Assembly (NCBI GenBank): GCA_964019695.1
Contig: OZ026526.1
Coordinates: 13,475,754-13,539,753 of the forward strand
Direction: 5' to 3'
Length of the DNA stretch: 64,000 bases
Source of the DNA: Loripinus fragilis
Taxonomy: Eukaryota > Mollusca > Bivalvia > Lucinida > Lucinidae
Every line of letters starts with the position of its first letter. Within the stretch, counting starts at the first letter, position 1. The notes under the pieces are model-generated. The model was not told the DNA's origin. It worked only from the letters and a program-made list of their open reading frames with translations, and ran no database searches. The position numbers were made by a program, and so were the translations under genes. Below are positions 32,285 through 43,376 of this stretch, one piece after another.

Positions 32285-32560
32285 TTTGAATTTTTCAAAA
32301 AACCCTGCGGGGGTTTTCCCCCCTAATCTGAAATGGGCAAAAAAAAACACGGGGGAAATTAAAGTATTGAATTTAAGTTTAATATTAATTTTCTTCAAAC
32401 TGTACAATCAGACATACTAATTTCTTGATAAATTTTTGATATTTATTTTTTTTATAAAACCCCGCTGGATTTTTCCCTATATTGAAATGTGTGGGAAAAA
32501 CCCTGTTGAGGGTTGGAAAACCCCCGCAGGGTTTTCAAAAACCCCACGGATTTTTTAACT
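32285..32560. repeat. Repeat of AAAACCCY / GGGTTTT words with inverted copies
   Basis: AAAACCCTGCGGGGGTTTTC near 32299, AAAACCCCGCTGG near 32456, GGAAAAACCCTGTTGAGGG near 32492 and AAAACCCCCGCAGGGTTTTC near 32518 are alternating direct and inverted copies of one word. Several can form hairpins. The rest is AT-rich. Confidence 0.6.
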
Positions 32561-32767
32561 TTGACCATTTTTCACCATGATTGCACATATTTTTTTAATT
32601 ATAATTATATATGTTTTGCCCCCTTATGTCTGTTTTAATGTAATTTAGTGGTTTTGAGTCTTTTGCACCACTAGAAAGATGATGTGATTTTGCCAAATTC
32701 TGGTGTGGCAAAAACTGGTGGCTGTTATAAACGCAATCTACCAATCATATTGGGTTGCAGTCGAAGG

Positions 32768-33117
32768 CGAGATCCCTTTCTTATTGTCATATCTGGTGAG
32801 ATCAACTGCCAAACTAGGCGAGATGACTTATCCTTCTGCCACTCATAATCTATCTAGAGTGGGGGTGGTTGAGATCACCTACCCAAAGCTAAAGGTAAGA
32901 TCAGTCCTGTTCCAGTGTGAGATTACCTACCTATTGTATATATCTGTAGGATCACCTGCCAAACTAGGTGAGATTTACTCACCCCTATCATAATAAATCA
33001 TTCTCGGGGTCTGGAGCACCTACCCCAAGCTAAAAGTAAGATCACTAAATCTGTTCCAGGGTAAGATAAACCTACCTATTGTCTGCATTTGGTGGGAATA
33101 CCTGTCGAATAAGAGAT
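32768..33117 (+). repeat. Tandem repeat of about 150-bp units
   Basis: Two full units (about 32768-32919 and 32920-33063) and a partial third. Each contains GAGAT-CC-ACCTATTGT, CTGCCAAACTAGGYGAGAT, CCACTCATAA or a variant, CTACCCMAAGCTAAARGTAA, and ends in CTGTTCCAGKGT. The array stops at the family B MITE. Confidence 0.7.
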
Positions 33118-33118
33118 T

Positions 33119-33345
33119 CATGCGCGGATCCAGAGAGTATTGTCAGAGGGGGCCAAACTTTGACAACGTTTTTTAGCAGATGGGAGGATCTTAATACCAC
33201 TTAAAGCGGGCCCATCGGCCCGTAAACGAAACGCCATTTAAATGGCGTTGCGTTGGCGTGCTGATGATGGCCCAAGATTGAAAATCTGGCTTGGTAGCTT
33301 TTAGATTTTCCGACCCCCTGTCCCCAACCTCTGGGTCCGGGCATG
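33119..33345. mobile_element. MITE family B, copy 2
   Basis: The left end CATGCGCGGATCCA and the right end TGGGTCCGGGCATG are imperfect inverted repeats. The interior is homologous to the reverse complement of 6697-6974: TTGTCAGAGGGG, AATACCACTTAAAGCGGGCC, GATGATGGCCC, TTGGTAGCTTTTAGATTT, then CCGACCCCCTG. AGATT flanks both sides. It sits between two tandem arrays. Confidence 0.85.
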
Positions 33346-33379
33346 AGATTCCTCTTACCCGATGCCTTGGACTACTCAG

Positions 33380-34690
33380 GAAGATCGCCTGCCTTAGTCT
33401 ATTGGTAATCTTTAGTTGGTTACATGGGGATCACTCCAGGATCACCTGCCTAGGTCTATTGGTAATCTTTAGCTGGTCCCATTGGGATTACCCCAGGATC
33501 ACCCGTCTTAGTCTATTGGGATTCTTTAGTTGGTTCCATGGGGATCACCCCAAGATCATCTGCCTTAGTCTATTGGTAATCTTTTGTTGGTTCCATTGGG
33601 ATCGCCCCAAGATCACCTGCCTTAGTCTATTGGTAATCTTTTGTTGGTTCCATGGGGATCACCCTAAGAATACCTTCCTTAGTATATTGGTAATCTTTAG
33701 TAAGTTCCATGGGGATCACCCCAGGATCACCTGCCTAGGTCTATTGGTAATCTTTAGCTGGTCCCATGGGGATTACCCCAGGATCACCCGTCTTAGTCTA
33801 TTAGGATTCTTTAGTTGGTTCCATGGGGATCACCCCAAGATAACCTGCCTTAGTCTATTGGTAATCTTTTGTTGGTTCCATTGGGATCACCCTAAGATCA
33901 CCTTCCTTAGTATATTGGTAATCTTTAGTAAGTTCCATGGGGATCACCCCAGGATCACCTGCCTTAGTCTATTGGTTGTCTTTAGTTGGTTTCCTTGGTG
34001 ATCACCCCAAGTTCACCTGCCTTAGTCTATTGGTAATCTTTAGTTGATTTTATGAGGATCTGCCCAAGATCACATGCCTTAGTCTAAAGGTAATCTTTAG
34101 TTGGTTCCAGGGGGATCACCCCAATATCACCTTTCTTAGTCTATTGGTAATCTTTAGTTGGTTCCATGGGGATCACTCCAATATCACCTGCCTTAGTCTA
34201 TTGGAAATTTTTAGATTGTTCCATGGGGATCACCCCAAAACCACCTACCTTGGTATATTGGTAATCTTAAGTTGGTTCCATGGAGAACGTCCCGAGCTTT
34301 AGGTTCAATCAATATCTCAAGGGAGATCACATACCTGTCTATTGATAAGCTTTAGTTGGTTCCTGGGGATCACCCAAAGATCAACTGCCTTAATCTATTG
34401 GCAACCATTATTTTTTTCATGGGGATCACCCCAAGATCACCTGCTTTAGTATGTTGGTAATCTTTAGTTGGTTCCATGGGGATCACCGCAAGATCTCCTG
34501 CCTTAGTATATTAGTAATCTTTATTTGATTCTATAAGAACCGCCATAAGATCACGTGACTTAGTATATTGGTAATATTTAGTTGGTTCAACGGGGATTAC
34601 CCCAAGACCACATGCCTTAGTCTGTTAGAAATCTTTAGTTGGTTCTATGGGAATCAACCCAAGCTTTATGTTCAATCAATTTCTCAAGGA
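33380..34690 (+). repeat. 57-bp minisatellite, about 23 units
   Basis: The unit begins GATCACCTGCCTTAGTCTAT, continues TGGTAATCTTTAGTTGGTTC and ends CATGGGGATCACCCCAA. The variant pair ATCACCTGCCTAGGTC...AGCTGGTCCCAT at 33441 recurs at 33726, exactly 285 bp or five units away. AGCTTTAKGTTCAATCAAT with CTCAAGG recurs at about 34296 and 34653. Since 57 is divisible by 3, one frame stays open for 236 codons (33291-34001) and repeats a 19-residue peptide of the type ITCLSLLVIFSWFHGDHPK. It is probably not a gene. Confidence 0.95.
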
Positions 34691-35084
34691 TCTTTTTGTG
34701 TGGAATGAGAGGAGACTACGAGAAGGCTGTCTCCATCGAAGAGGCAAATAAGATAACATATTATTATGTTACTGTAAGTGATAATCACATGATCACTAGC
34801 AAATAGTGTGATATTTCCATGTTTTGAAACATCTTACTGCATTAGCATGCTCAGCCCAAACAATATTAGTTCTGTCCTTCGTTGTCTTCGTTATATCATT
34901 TGCTACGAATCCAGGTTTGATATATGTTAAGATAAATCTGCCATCCTCACACGTTCTTGAGAATCAAAGTTGGGTATAATGCGCACTGTCAGCGGTTTGG
35001 GGCGTTCTCCTACTTTGGTTTATTCGCTAATAAAGGTATCGAGAAAATTTTTGTTCTGTCAGCAGCACGAATCTACATTATAAT
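34691..35084. other. Unassigned spacer
   Basis: No feature recognised. Confidence 0.4.
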
Positions 35085-35110
35085 AGATGCTATTCTGCCT
35101 TGTTGTTATA

Positions 35111-36438
35111 CGAGGGCTGTTCAAATATGAATGCAAGTAGCTTCATAACTTTTTTCACATATATGCTACGACAAAATGTCATACCTTTCTGGAAAAAAAC
35201 TATTTGTCGCCTTTTAAATGGCACCAAACATATAGAAACACTCATTATATTCCTCGAGTTACAGACCCTTATATAAATGCCATTCCTGTATACTGAAGTT
35301 TTTCTGATGCATATTGCAAAGCACGTTTTGGTACATGTGCGGATATAGTGTCATATCTTTGAAAGTGTTAGACAAAATGGCACCAAATTTAAGATGCAAG
35401 TTCAAGTAACGATTGAAACGTGACTTGCAGGAAAACGTTTATATAATCCGGTTCCAATCTCGAGTAAACAGGCACGTTTGTGACGTCATTAATTTTATGA
35501 TAAACGTCATTTTGAGTTATCTACTGATAATGTAATGATGAACATCGCTGTGTCGTTTTCTTAGCATTTTGCTGAGAACATGCTATATATGTCATAAGGG
35601 AGTTTTCAAAACACGCCATCCTCTATTCACAGAGTAATCCTATATTATATAATTTTTCAAGCATTTTTCTGCTTTTTAATGACGTGTTTACATAATTAAA
35701 ATTTGTTCAATCTGGCTAGTCCTCAAGACCAGGTGAGTTATTCTATTGTAAATAATGTCTATAGTTGTCAAACTTAAAGTTTACGTTCAAATTTGGAACA
35801 AAGCCGCAATGTTATGACAAAAAAAAGTAAGTATAAATTCAATAACCCCTTCACTTAAGGCATTTTTGACTTAATAAAAATGCTTTTCAGCGTTTAAAAA
35901 TTACCCACTATCCATCAATAATTTGTAGCAACAACTCAGTATGAGCCATCAACCTATTGTCTTTGAGTTAAAACTAGTTGAAATGTTGCTTCGTGCATTT
36001 TGCTAGTTATAAGTTTAACTGAAAACTGAAAGGTGGTATTTTGTTTACCATTAATTTGCAAACATAAGGAGGCTTTACTGAAAACGATTCGGTGTAATTT
36101 TACAAAAGCATGTCAGATTTTCGCAATTTTTACAGAATCATTATATAAGAAAATGGGGATACTTACTTAAAAAATTTCAAGAAATTTCACCTGTTTATCG
36201 AAGAATTACACGCTCATCTATATCACTGGTATATGTTCAAAGCATTGAGTTTGTTAGTATACTAACGTGACCTTCATTCAAAGGGCTATAGCTTGATAAG
36301 TATACTGTATTTTTCTTTAGGTCTGGTGCCAGTTTAAAGGTGATATATAGTCCTTTATAGGAACGTTTACCATTTTGTCGTAGCATATATGTGAAAAAAG
36401 TTCTGAAGCTACTTGCATTCATATTTGAACAGCCCTCG
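35111..36438. mobile_element. 1.33-kb mariner-type element with 68-bp terminal repeats, non-autonomous
   Basis: Starts CGAGGGCTGTTCAAATATGA and ends with its complement. The inverted repeats match for 68 bp with a single visible mismatch. TA flanks both sides (35109-35110 and 36439-36440). The CGAGGG start and TA target are typical of mariner-type elements, and the length fits. No DDE transposase motif is found in any frame. The minus-strand frame at 36237-36422 only translates the right terminal repeat. About 25 bp to the left (35085-35110) resembles the minisatellite to the right, so the element split that array near its edge. Confidence 0.85.
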
Positions 36439-36950
36439 TACCGTAAACTTTACCATTTTATCAGCCGTTCTGCTACCTTTACCATTTTATCAGCCGTTCT
36501 GCCGTGCAGCTGTCTTTACCATTCTATCAGCCATAATGCCATGTTGTTAATTATTATTTTATCAGTCATACTGCAATACGTCTAATTTTACCATTGTTTT
36601 ACAGCCGTACTGCCATGGTGCTAACTATCATTTTATCAGTCATACTGCTGCAATGCTGCTAACTTTATCGTTTTATCAGCCATATGTCCATGCTGGTAAT
36701 TTTACAATTTTATCAGCCGTACTGCCATGCTGCTAACTTTACTTTTTTATCAGATGAACTGTCATACTGCTTACATTACCATTTTATCAGCCGTATTGCC
36801 ATTGACATTCTTCTAACTTTTACCATTTTATCAGCCTCACTGAAATTATGTTAACCATTTTATCACCCATATACTGCGATGCTGCTAAATTTAACGTTTT
36901 GTCAGCCGTACTGCCATTATTCTAACTTTTCCATTTTATGATTCATGCCG
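36439..36950 (+). repeat. About 40-bp minisatellite
   Basis: About 13-14 diverged units of the form TACCATTTTATCAGCCGTAC followed by TGCCATGCTGCTAACTT. Unit length varies from about 33 to 45 bp. The 5' edge is interrupted by the mariner-type element. Confidence 0.9.
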
Positions 36951-37158
36951 ACTACTTCTTCCCATGCCTGCTTACCAAAAAGACCCGAAATACCAGAAAG
37001 ATCGTTAATTACCAGAAAGGTCAAATGGTAATAGGATGGATACTATTTACTGAAACAAATAGCCCAAAGGGCAACGGTTGCGCACCTGAGAGCCAATGAA
37101 TAGTCATGAAAATATTTTGACTTTTTCTTTTTCAAGTGGAGGCTATTATATTGTGGTC
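36951..37158. other. Unassigned spacer
   Basis: No feature recognised, except repeats of TACCAGAAAG near 36990-37020. Confidence 0.4.
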
Positions 37159-37778
37159 TATTCTTAACTTCTAACAAAGAAAACAAACACAGTTTGCATG
37201 TTGGCGCGCTTTAATGTGAGCAAATGAGCAGCGTGACATGGAAGGACGTTGTAGACCTTGATGAGATCTATTTAAGAAGTGCTTGTAAAAGCCCTGCCAG
37301 TAACACAGCTTACTTAACCCTTAGATCTTCTCATTGCCGAAGTACCTGCCGTCCAGCCCACATGACACCAAACTTTCTATTTTTTGTTTGGCGAAAACTT
37401 GCTGTGATTTTAAACAGTGCAGTATACCACATAGCAATTACGACGTGCAAATCAACACGGCAAGATCTCTTGCTCGAATCTATACAAAATTTTGTGTGTT
37501 GCTCACATCTGTGAAGCCGCCGTAGAACTGATTTTTCACGACACTTCGTTCACAAATACCTGATTATTCTCAGTCCGTGCATGACGACTGAGTAATAATA
37601 TACTGCACAACCTTTGTTAATGCTAGTGCCGACTAGACAAATATTCTGCTCTATTCGATGAAACGAGCAGAATGTTAAGTTTATTCTTAACTTCTAACAA
37701 AGAAAACAAACACAGTTTGCATGTTGGCGCGCTTAGAAATTACAAATGTTAGAGAGCGACAAAATTTTGTATAGATTC
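37159..37778 (+). repeat. Mosaic of short exact direct and inverted repeats
   Basis: A 53-bp block (37159-37211, starting TATTCTTAACTTCTAACAAA and ending GGCGCGCTT) is repeated without visible change at 37682-37734. A 20-bp word, GAATCTATACAAAATTTTGT, at 37476-37495 is inverted at 37759-37778. Between them lies a 189-bp block (37490-37678) that recurs at 42802-42990. The frames at 37224-37525 fall inside this mosaic and have no known domain. Confidence 0.85.
37490..37678 (+). repeat. 189-bp exact duplicate, copy 1
   Basis: Starts TTTTGTGTGTTGCTCACATC and ends GAGCAGAATGTTAA. Near its end ATTCTGCTC and GAGCAGAAT form a 9-bp stem. No difference from 42802-42990 is visible. It has no terminal inverted repeats. 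Confidence 0.9.
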
Positions 37779-38659
37779 TAATTACGTTTCCATGTTAAGT
37801 CACATCACACAATGTCTCAAATAAACTTGACCTCTGAAATGTTTAACGTTTCGACTCAAAACTCTTCAACGTACATACCTGCAACAAATGAAAACAAATA
37901 GCCATATACAAATAGCCTTATTGTCAATACATATTATTCTTATTTTCATTGCAATCATGCTGAAATCTACTTTTTTTTTTCAAAAATATCATTGTTTTCA
38001 TGCCCATTTGCATATAATACTTTGATTAAAATGACTGTATCTGGTACTCATTTTATTTACTTATTTATTTACTTTTGCTTTGCTAAATGTACCACCTATC
38101 CAAATTAGATAATCAGGTGCAAACGGCTGATCTGAAACTCTTAAAGTACAACAAACTGCCATATCTATTATACTCAACATTTCCCCTCTGCTAACTCTGA
38201 TATTGAGCTAATAATCAGGCAACTTCTATACTGGGAACCCATCAGGAATTAACCTATTTGTATCTACGTTATAATATACACTGAACTTGTCATTTGTTTG
38301 TGATCCCATATATCAGTATATTTAATTTTCTTCTTTCTCTGACTTAATAAATAAACGCATAGCTTATTAGAAATATACCATATCCATTTTATTGCCATTT
38401 TAATTTTGATATTTCACGTAACTTACCACCATGGCGATATTTTGAAAATCACCTTTTCTACTCCCGATTTTTTTTTTTGAGTGAATTCATTTTCTTGTTA
38501 TTGTAATAAACATTGACCTCATTTTTTATCTTCTAAATACTGCTCTATACAACCATATTTACTCCTCCATCTATGTTCATATGGAGGACATTTTCTCTCC
38601 CAAAACCATACTAAAACCAAATACTTCGTTGTTTGAAAGTCTACCCTTATTTTCATCTG

Positions 38660-38660
<1 letters not shown>
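37779..38660. other. Unassigned AT-rich sequence
   Basis: T-rich with short homopolymers. No gene or repeat recognised. Confidence 0.4.

Positions 38661-38662
<2 letters not shown>

Positions 38663-38691
<29 letters not shown>
38663..38691 (+). repeat. Poly-T tract (29 bp)
   Basis: A continuous T run immediately before the 73-bp minisatellite. It generates the poly-Phe in the overlapping frame. Confidence 0.9.
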
Positions 38692-38693
<2 letters not shown>

Positions 38694-38762
38694 TGATTTT
38701 GCTCTCAGGGACTTTTGCACCTTTACAAAATTAAGACCTTCAATCTGCATTTTCAACCTGAC

Positions 38763-40310
38763 TTCCGCTTCCGGGGAAATCTCAGTTATTATCTGTTAAC
38801 AGGTAAATAACTTTTTCCACTTCCTGGGAAATCTCAACTATTACCATCTACCAGGTAAATACCCTTTTCCACTTCCAAGAAATTTGTTTCCACTCCTGGG
38901 AAATCTCAATTGTTACCAGGTAAATACCATTTTCCACTTCCGGGGAACTCGTTTCCACTTCCTGGGAAATCTCAATTATTACCTTCTACCAGGTAAATAC
39001 CACGTTCCACTTCCGGGGAACTCATTTCCACTTCCTGGGAAATCTCAATTATTACCTTCTACCAGCTTAATACCACGTTCCACTTCCGGGGAACTCGTTT
39101 CCACTTCCTGGGAAATCTCAATTATTACCTTCTACCAGGTAAATACCACGTTCCACTTCGGGGGAACTCGTTTCCACTTCCTGGGAAATCTCAATTGTTA
39201 CCTTTTACCAGGTAAATACCCTTTTTTCACTTCTGGGGAACTCGCTTCCACTTCCTGGGAAATCTCAATTAGTACCTTATACCAGATAAATACCTTTTTC
39301 CACTTCTGGGGAACTTCATATTTCCACTTCTGGGGAATGGACATGTGACCTAGTCACCAACCGATTTTAAAGCTCTCTTATGAGGAAAGTTTGCTTTTCC
39401 CACATAAATCTACTGCTACTATGTTATGTTTTCTTACCTTTGGAATTACCCTTCTACCAGGTAAATACCTTTTTCCACTTCCGGGGAACTCATTTCCACT
39501 TCCTGGGAAATCTCAATTTTTACCTTTTACCAGGGAAATACCCTTTTTTCACTTCCTGGGAAATCTCAATTAGTACCTTATACCAGATAAATACCTTTTT
39601 CCACTTCTGAGGAACTTCATATTTCCACTTCTGGGGAACGGACATGTGACCTAGTCACCAACCAATTTTAAACTCTCTTATGAGGAAAGTTTGCTTTTCC
39701 CAGATAAATCTACTGCTACTATGTTATGTTTTCTTACCTTTGGAATTAACCTTCTACCAGGTAAATGTAAGTAATGGTGCAAAGATCAGGAATACCTTTT
39801 TCCCACTTCTGGGAGAACTCGTTTTTACTTCCTGGGCAATCTCAATTATTACCTTATACCAGATGAATACCTTTTTCCACTTCAAAAGAACTTCATGATT
39901 CCTCTTCTTGGGAAATTACATGTGACCTAGTCATCAAACGATTTTTGAGCTCTCTTATGAGGAAAGTTTGCTCTTCCAACATAAATCTACAGCTCCTATG
40001 GTATATATTCTTACCTTTGAAAATAACCTTCAACCAGGTAAATACTTTTCCCCACTTCTGGGAAAATCGTTTCCACCTCCAGGGCAATCTCAAAATTACC
40101 TTATACCAGATAAATATCTTTTTCCACTTCTGGGGAATTTTTTGTTTCGTCTTCTGGGGAAATGACATGTGACCTAGTCATCAACGGATTTTTAGAGCTC
40201 TCTTATGAGGAAAATTTGCTCTTCCTACATAAATCTACTGCTCCTATGATATATATTCTTACCTTTGGAAATAACCTTTGAAATTCCACTTCTGGGAAAA
40301 TCAATTACAC
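38763..40310 (+). repeat. 73-bp minisatellite with higher-order structure
   Basis: The unit starts CACTTCCGGGGAACTCGTTT, then CCACTTCCTGGGAAATCTCA, ATTATTACCTTCTACCAGGT and AAATACC. CACTTCC-x-GGGAA occurs twice per unit, so it is itself a duplicated half-unit. From 39340 the array is organised in larger blocks, each opening with ACATGTGACCTAGTCAYCAA and TCTTATGAGGAAA, at about 39342, 39642, 39924 and 40165. The block length falls from about 300 to 240 bp. Frames at 38884-39348, 39380-39898 and 39893-40172 are translations of the array. Confidence 0.95.
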
Positions 40311-42010
40311 TGCAAGTGTATTTGGATTTTTTAATTTTGTCTCACTACTTATAACATTCTCCATATCTGCATAGCCAACATAAGCATCACCGTTTTTCGT
40401 TTGCAAATAATTCAGAATCGAATGCAGTATTTTCTTTCAATACTCTGACATTAGCTTTTAACGACTACGCCTTTAAAACAACTGACCCCTTTTCAAAGGT
40501 GAATGACTCATTTTTATTCTAACAAGAATACCTTTAACTGACATGTCTCTAACATCTATTCTACTGTGGATGCAGCGATTTCTGCTCGTACGCTCTGATA
40601 GCTTTATGTTTCTAATTGAAATCTCCTTTCTTTGATTATCTTTTACATTTTCCCCATCTTTCAGCATACATAAACCTACCCGTTTTCAAGCAGAAGAAAT
40701 GTATGAATCATTTAACATGCACAAACGGTTCAATTGATAATTTTCTTCAAAAAGAAGAAATCCAAATTTCATTAAATCAAGAAAAAAATCGACATCAGGA
40801 ATAAGGGCTGCCTATGAGCAAAATTTAAAAACATACTGCGTTATAGCTTTGATTCCACATAAACAGTCATTTACAAATGCAGTTATTCTTTGACCGTTTA
40901 CCACTGTAATAACATCACTGTTAAAACTTTCCGCAATATTTGACCAATGCTCGCCAATTCCAGTAAAGAATTCTGTATGTAAAATGCTTCCTTACCTGCG
41001 TCTGACCATGAGAAAGCTGAAACCGTTCCATTTGACTGAGCTTTATCCATGTAATTAATATAAGACTCACCATTTTCAAATCAGCTCATGAAATATCATT
41101 TTGAAGTTGTTGTCATGTTATCTTGTAACTTTTTTTTTTTTTTTTTTTGTATTTTAAACTTAGATTTATGCAAATTATTGCTTATGCTATTACAATCCAG
41201 TACTAATCTATGCTTTGCGCCTTGTTATTTTTACAGTATAGTATTAATAGCATGAGGCTACTTTTCAATTTTAAGAATACATTTCTAAGATAGTAATAAG
41301 TGGATCTCTTTGTTGTCTTATTACTGTAAGACCTCTTTACATGGCAGAAATTTCCATCTTTTTTTTTCTTCTTTTTTTTAAGATAAACACTCTCTGGCAA
41401 AAAAAAAACAACAACAGTATTTGTCGCGATCAGAACAGCAAATAGATAGATAAAGTGTAATCCTCTTTTATAACCAACGTAAGTACTTATATTTAATATT
41501 TAACCTATTTCATGGGGATTCATCTGTACTTTACTCTCTGCAAATCCACCCACCTTCGTTATCGTCTCTCATGATCTAACTGATCTGTACTACCAACCTT
41601 ACTATAGCGCCAAGATTCACATCTTAAAAAAATCTTTATATCTGAAATGTCTATCTGATGAAAACAAGAAAACTGCTTTCTGTACTTATCTTTACATTGT
41701 GCTTTAGATATGGACTTTCAAATTTCAAATGCCAACTTGGATTGAGCTCTTCAAATGTGTTTCTGATCCTCCTCATCACTGGCGACCTCCAGATGTAAAT
41801 AACCGCCAACCACTTTCTAGCCAATGTGGGTTCTAATAACCTGTCGTTGTTTCAAATATTGGAAACTGAAATGTAAGAACGTTAGATGTAAAACTGTGAT
41901 TGATTCCATCGTTGACTTAACAATTTTATTTTATTATTATTATAACTATTATTATTACTATTAATTTATCTTCTTTGCAAAACCAGGAAATACAGCCCAA
42001 TTCATGAGGA
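40311..42010. other. Unassigned AT-rich sequence
   Basis: About 1.7 kb with no recognisable element, apart from homopolymers at about 41130-41148 (T) and 41398-41408 (A). Small frames have no motif. Confidence 0.4.
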
Positions 42011-42483
42011 TGTATAGCCTGCTCTTGACGCCTATATTCGTAACTGTGTTTGAAACTATGATCGTGGTATCCCTGGTATAGTCTTTCATAATGTGTATGT
42101 AATGTGTTACGTTATTTTTTATTTGCTCTATATTTTTACAACATTCTCCGCATTTGAGTGTTTCAGATAAACATGTGTAGCCTGCTCTTGACGTCTATAT
42201 ACGTGAACATGTTTGAAACTATGACCGTGATATCCTTGGTATATTCTTTCTAGTGAGTTACGTTATTTTTTATTTGCTCTATATTATACACCATACTCCG
42301 CTTTTGAGCGTTTCAGATAAACTTTTATAGCCTGCTATTGACATCTGAATGCATGAACGTGTTTGAAATATGATCGTGTTATCCCTGCTATATTCTTTCA
42401 TAATATATTATGTACTGTGTTGCGTTATTTTTATTTGCTCTATAGTATACAACATTCTCCGCTTAAAGGCGTTTCAGATAAAA
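42011..42483 (+). repeat. Tandem repeat, three units of about 150-162 bp
   Basis: Units at about 42011-42172, 42173-42322 and 42323-42483. Each begins TATAGCCTGCTCTTGACG, includes GTGTTTGAAACTATGATCGT and GGTATATTCTTTC, then GCGTTATTTTTTATTTGCTC, and ends GTTTCAGATAAA. The middle unit has a deletion of about 12 bp. Confidence 0.9.
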
Positions 42484-42801
42484 ATGTACCTTTCGCTAAA
42501 TTCTTCATCTTCATATACCGTTTAATAATGGTTTAGTGGTTTAGATTTCTGTCACAATCATTTATTTTTTTGAACATGCCATCTTCTACACATTGAACGC
42601 ATTTACCTTTTGAGTTATAATCTGCAGATGCGACAGACGCACTTTTGCTACCTAAAATTCACAAAATAAGTTTTTGAGTGTCACTTATCTTCTTAATTCT
42701 GTAGAAACCAACTTGTTCATCTCGTTCTGTCTGCTGTTAATACCCTAGGTCGATGTCATGCTATCTTCTTACTCCATAAATATAGACAAACGTCCTTCGC
42801 T
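42484..42801. other. Unassigned spacer
   Basis: No feature recognised. Confidence 0.4.
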
Positions 42802-42990
42802 TTTTGTGTGTTGCTCACATCTGTGAAGCCGCCGTAGAACTGATTTTTCACGACACTTCGTTCACAAATACCTGATTATTCTCAGTCCGTGCATGACGAC
42901 TGAGTAATAATATACTGCACAACCTTTGTTAATGCTAGTGCCGACTAGACAAATATTCTGCTCTATTCGATGAAACGAGCAGAATGTTAA
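42802..42990 (+). repeat. 189-bp exact duplicate, copy 2
   Basis: Identical by eye to 37490-37678, in the same orientation and 5.3 kb away. The neighbouring 53-bp block of copy 1 is not present here, so only the 189-bp block moved or was duplicated. Confidence 0.9.
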
Positions 42991-43059
42991 TACTCTCGGA
43001 CGAACTGTGAAATAACATATGTACAAACCCTACTCAGTATACTACCAGATTAGCAAATT

Positions 43060-43192
43060 GTGTAGTTAGTGTACACAATATGCTCTTGGTTAGCAAGCAT
43101 ATTGTGTAGGCTGGGTAAACAACATGCTCTTCGAGGGAGTATATTGTGCAGAGATCATATTGTGGCTCTACATAATTATGTAGAGCCACAAT
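43060..43192. repeat. Cluster of hairpins, including a 34-bp perfect palindrome
   Basis: ACACAATATGCT and AGCATATTGTGT form a stem around 43074-43107. Positions 43159-43192 are a perfect 34-bp palindrome with half-site ATTGTGGCTCTACATAA and no loop. Its right edge touches the left end of the pogo-like MITE. Confidence 0.85.
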
Positions 43193-43376
43193 ACAGCTAA
43201 ACCTGTCTTATAATACTGCCACTCAAAAAGACAAAAATTGGGTTTAAAGACCGATTATCGCTTAATGCAGGTCAAAAGTATTGCAGAATAATACTTTCGA
43301 CCTTCATTAAGCTACCATTTGGCATAAGGATCTTTGTTTTGCCTATTTTGAATGGCCGCTTAAGACAGGTTTTACT
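43193..43376 (+). mobile_element. Pogo-like MITE family E, copy 2
   Basis: Starts CAGCTAAACCTGTCTTAT after TA and ends AAGACAGGTTTTACTG before TA. The core shares GATTATCGCTTAATGCAGGT and CAAAAGTATTGCAGAATA with copy 3, but the central hairpin is shortened because the loop and one arm are deleted. CAGTAAAACC-type ends with a TA target are typical of pogo/Tigger-like MITEs. Confidence 0.8.

Noticed and set aside
33291..34001. 236-codon open frame, longest in the window
   Set aside because: It translates the 57-bp minisatellite, whose unit is a multiple of three. No domain beyond the 19-residue repeat and no gene structure.
37490..37678. Helitron end, because of a hairpin close to the end of the 189-bp block
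   Set aside because: The hairpin is not followed by CTRR and the other edge does not start with TC in a T-rich target; evidence is insufficient.
38884..39348. 154-codon open frame
   Set aside because: It translates the 73-bp minisatellite; the frame shifts from unit to unit and has no domain.
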